NCBI GenBank assembly: GCA_030598075.1
Contig: JAUVQP010000019.1
Coordinates: 1-15,052, forward strand
Direction: 5' to 3'
Source of the DNA: Miltoncostaeaceae bacterium
Lineage (GTDB): Bacteria > Actinomycetota > Thermoleophilia > Miltoncostaeales > Miltoncostaeaceae
Length of the DNA stretch: 15,052 nucleotides
This document shows positions 13,083 to 15,052 of this stretch, in pieces. The position numbers and the translations under genes are program-made. Position 1 is the first letter of the stretch. Every line of letters starts with the position of its first letter. The notes under the pieces were generated by a model. The model worked only from the letters and a program-made list of their open reading frames with translations, made no database searches and was not told where the DNA came from.

Positions 13083-13529
13083 GTGGCCGACGAGCTTCAG
13101 GCAGGACTCTGGCACGAGGGGCTCGCGCTCAACGACGGTGAGCGCGTCCTCTACGCGAAGCGCGCCAACCGCACGGCCGGACGGCGCGCGGTCGGCGGCC
13201 GGCTCATCGCGACCGACGAGCGGATCGCGTTCGTACCAAACCGCTTCGAGAAGCGCGCCACCGCTGACCTGAACCTCGTCGACGGAGGCTGGGTAACCGA
13301 ACGCGACAACGTCGACGACGTGCGCCTGGCGCCTCGCCGGATCGGGCTCTCGACCATCTTTTCCGGCGAGTGGAGAACGGGCGTGTTGGTGAGCGTCAAG
13401 AGCGGCGTCGACCAGCGCTTCTTGGTGCCGCAGGCGACCGAGGCCAGCGCGGAGATTCTGGCCGCGCTCGCGGGCTCGGGCGATGGCGGATCCCCACCCC
13501 AGGCGGAGAGGCGAGCGAGCGGCCGATAG
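13083..13529 (+). CDS. Small protein with GRAM/PH-like domain
   Basis: A 148-aa soluble protein. Residues about 17-60 (NDGERVLYAKRANRT...VGGRLIATDERIAFVPNRFE) follow the pattern of bacterial GRAM/PH-like domains, in which a GERVLY strand is followed by a G-x-L-x-x-T-D-x-R-hydrophobic-hydrophobic-F hairpin. The rest keeps alternating beta strands (IGLSTIFSGEWRTGVLVSVKSGVDQRFLV), then a short helix and a disordered, Arg/Gly/Pro-rich tail. There is no signal peptide or membrane segment. The function of these bacterial proteins is not established. The GTG start has no Shine-Dalgarno but does have a -10-like TAGGCT at leaderless spacing. It is separated from the catabolic operon by 111 nt and is probably an independent gene. 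Confidence 0.78.
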   Translation: MADELQAGLWHEGLALNDGERVLYAKRANRTAGRRAVGGRLIATDERIAFVPNRFEKRATADLNLVDGGWVTERDNVDDVRLAPRRIGLSTIFSGEWRTGVLVSVKSGVDQRFLVPQATEASAEILAALAGSGDGGSPPQAERRASGR

Positions 13530-13562
13530 CACCTCGCCGAGGATCTCTCCGGCCGTTGGGTC

Positions 13563-13624
13563 GGGGAGTCTCTGGGCGAAGCTCCCCCCTCAGTCCGATC
13601 CGCACACCGCCCGGCGCGAGCCGG
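13563..13624. terminator. Weak hairpins between convergent genes
   Basis: This stretch separates two genes that end toward each other. It holds GGGGAG (13563-13568) paired with CTCCCC (13582-13587) around a 13-nt loop, and CCGGC (13611-13615) paired with GCCGG (13620-13624) around a GCGA loop. Position is right for a bidirectional terminator, but both stems are short and no T-tract is present. Confidence 0.2.
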
Positions 13625-13657
13625 CGTGGCCATCCGACGAGCGGCGACCGAGGGCAT

Positions 13658-14017
13658 TCAGCGCTTCGCGTAGGTGCTCATGCCGGCGAAGTCGAGCATC
13701 ACGCAAGCCTCGTCACCCACGGTCCACGCGTCGTGGCCGGGCCCGATGTGAGCGGCGTCGCCGGGCGTCAACTCGGTCTCGGTGCCGTCGTCCATCCGCA
13801 CGACCATGCGACCCGACACGACATAGCCCGCGTGGGTCATCTGGCAACTCTCGGTCTTGGCCAGCGGACCCACGTGCTCCGACCATCGCCACCCGGGCTC
13901 GCAGACGAGGCGGCCCACCGTGACGGGTCCGACGACGACAATGTCCGCGCGGCCCTTGGCGACGAACGGGCGAGTCTCATCCGGCGTGTCCAGACTCTTC
14001 GCGATGAGCTCGGCCAT
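13658..14017 (-). CDS. Cupin-domain protein (second, unrelated to operon cupin)
   Basis: A 119-aa single-domain cupin on the minus strand. The core reads PGWRWSEHVGPLAKTESCQMTHAGYVVSGRMVVRMDDGTETELTPGDAAHIGPGHDAWTVGDE. H48 and H62 are candidate ligands in motif 1, and P93-G-H95 forms motif 2. It looks like a widespread actinobacterial and proteobacterial group of small cupins with no settled function. It differs clearly from the cupin at 6008, which has CHETEEF in motif 1. GGAGG lies about 5 nt before the ATG. A TAnnnT hexamer (TAGCGT, 14048-14053 read on the minus strand) could be a -10 element, without a convincing -35. It is convergent with the GRAM-like gene and divergent from the membrane-protein gene. 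Confidence 0.86.
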   Translation of the reverse strand: MAELIAKSLDTPDETRPFVAKGRADIVVVGPVTVGRLVCEPGWRWSEHVGPLAKTESCQMTHAGYVVSGRMVVRMDDGTETELTPGDAAHIGPGHDAWTVGDEACVMLDFAGMSTYAKR

Positions 14018-14206
14018 GGCGTCCTCCGGGGGATGGGATCGGCCCGAACGCTAACACCGCCGGCAGCGGAGGGCCGAGGGTGAAGACGATCACGCTCGTA
14101 AGAGGCGCGAGCCGCGCATCTGACCACCAGGTGCGCGTCGCTCGTTCCGAACCCGGACGGCACGCGAGCCCCCGACCCACGGTAGCTGGAGCTGGCCTCG
14201 ACGGCG

Positions 14207-14863
14207 ATGCCGACCCCCAACTCAATCGGCCCCGGCCCACGACGCCTTGCGACACGCCGCACCCCGCCGCTCGCGCTTCTCGCAGCGGTCCTGGCCTTCG
14301 CGGCGGCGGTAGCCGGGCTGCTCATCACCGTTCCGCCGACCTCTGCGGCGCAAGCCACACCCGAGGCGCTGACGATCGTCGGCGGGCAGGTCGACAGATC
14401 TGCGGAGAGGCTCGTCACGGTCGTCGACGCGGCGGGCCCGGAGAGCGCCGAAGCGCGCGACGCCGCGAGCACCTTCGCCGACGAGATGCGCGTTCATCGC
14501 GCGTCGCTCCTGCAACTCGAGTGGACCCGATCCGATCTGTCGGCCCGCGACGTCTTCACGAACGCGTACGCGGCGATCGCCGGCGACGCGGATGAGGTTG
14601 CCGCCGGCCGCATGACCTTCGAGCAATTCGAGTCCCGGAGCGCGGCTCGCGCCGATTTCGCGGCGGGCCAGCTCGACCAGATATCGGTCGGCCGGTCATC
14701 TTCCGACACGCGGAGCCTCATCTCGGGCCTACCCGCGCCCCTGAGCTACTGGTGGTTCTGGGTGCTGATCTTCTTCACGCCGGTTCTGGTGATACCCGTC
14801 TGGATAGTCGTCGGAATAGGAGCGGCAGGTGCCTGGATCATCGACAGGATCCGCGAGCGATGA
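14207..14863 (+). CDS. Hypothetical membrane protein with N- and C-terminal hydrophobic segments
   Basis: A 218-aa protein that I do not recognise. A basic N-terminus (RRLATRRT) precedes a hydrophobic segment (about 21-43), then TSAAQA, which could be a signal-peptidase site or just the end of a membrane anchor. The middle (about 50-165) is Ala/Glu/Asp-rich and probably helical (AEARDAASTFADEMRVHRASLLQLEWTRSDLSARDVF). The C-terminus has a long hydrophobic stretch, SYWWFWVLIFFTPVLVIPVWIVVGIGAAGAWII (about 180-212), that can form one long helix or a hairpin, ending in DRIRER. Topology is therefore an extracytoplasmic helical domain between two membrane anchors. The ATG start has only a weak ribosome site (TGGAG further upstream). 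No functional link to the catabolic operon is visible. Confidence 0.78.
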   Translation: MPTPNSIGPGPRRLATRRTPPLALLAAVLAFAAAVAGLLITVPPTSAAQATPEALTIVGGQVDRSAERLVTVVDAAGPESAEARDAASTFADEMRVHRASLLQLEWTRSDLSARDVFTNAYAAIAGDADEVAAGRMTFEQFESRSAARADFAAGQLDQISVGRSSSDTRSLISGLPAPLSYWWFWVLIFFTPVLVIPVWIVVGIGAAGAWIIDRIRER

Positions 14864-14910
14864 GCGACGGCGGGCATCGTCGGACGCCGCATCGAGAGCG
14901 ACGCTCGCGA

Positions 14911-15052
14911 CATGGAGGTGTCGCCCTCGCCCATCGCCTTCCCGGAGCGGCGGATCGACGAGCGTGCTGCGCGAGGAGCACGAGATCCTGAAAGAAGCCG
15001 CCGTCTTCACCCCGACGGAGGTCCTGATGCCGGTTGAGGTAAGCCCGCGACC
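14911..15052 (+). pseudogene. Possible IS3-type OrfA C-terminal remnant at right edge
   Basis: From 14964 a frame open to the window edge reads VLREEHEILKEAAVFTPTE. This resembles the end of IS3-family OrfA, where a leucine-zipper-like LRxENxILKKAxAFFAxE is common. A neighbouring frame from 14911 reads FPERRIDE just before it, so a frameshift around 14964 would join them into a more OrfA-like stretch. No helix-turn-helix part, inverted repeat or OrfB is visible. It is either a decayed fragment or a chance resemblance. Confidence 0.3.

Overview
The window looks like a chromosomal catabolic locus from a high-GC, actinobacterium-like organism. The evidence is the GC-rich third codon positions, many GTG starts, start/stop overlaps of the ATGA, GTGA and TGATG type, and lipoproteins with an AAC lipobox followed by an acidic or glycine-rich linker. 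A deep actinobacterial lineage such as Thermoleophilia is possible, but nothing here proves it. No rRNA, tRNA, CRISPR array or intact mobile element was seen.

Layout. (a) 1-3078, minus strand: a transport unit reading leftward, made of an amidohydrolase, a BMP-family substrate-binding lipoprotein and a dual-domain ABC ATPase that runs off the left edge. A strong cUUCGg hairpin separates the binding protein from the ATPase. (b) 3079-3284: a divergent control region with a perfect 14-bp palindrome, probably the operator of the adjacent GntR regulator. (c) 3285-12613, plus strand: a very tightly packed operon (GntR regulator, luciferase-like flavin oxidoreductase, M29/NicX-like metalloenzyme, cupin, class II aldolase-fold enzyme, molybdenum hydroxylase [2Fe-2S] and large subunits, 3-hydroxyacyl-CoA-dehydrogenase-fold enzyme, metallo-beta-lactamase-fold lactonase, SDR, VOC protein). 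A small lipoprotein gene follows. (d) 12972-15052: unrelated small genes (GRAM-like protein, second cupin on the minus strand, two-helix membrane protein) and, at the right edge, a possible IS3 OrfA remnant.

How the genes work together. Three consecutive products (9805-12221) resemble, in remembered motifs as well as fold, enzymes of vitamin B6 (pyridoxine) degradation pathway I of Mesorhizobium loti: pyridoxal 4-dehydrogenase (SDR), 4-pyridoxolactonase (MBL fold) and 5-formyl-3-hydroxy-2-methylpyridine-4-carboxylate 5-dehydrogenase (3HCDH fold). The class II aldolase-fold protein at 6370 fits the next step, 3-hydroxy-2-methylpyridine-4,5-dicarboxylate decarboxylase. The classical ring-opening flavoenzyme (MHPC oxygenase) and its hydrolase are not in the window. 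The operon instead carries a molybdenum hydroxylase, a luciferase-type flavoenzyme and a NicX-like enzyme, a set reminiscent of nicotinate or pyrimidine ring degradation. The main hypothesis is a variant pyridoxine/pyridine-carboxylate catabolic pathway, with a dedicated BMP-type importer and a GntR-type switch. The comparisons are from memory and were not aligned.
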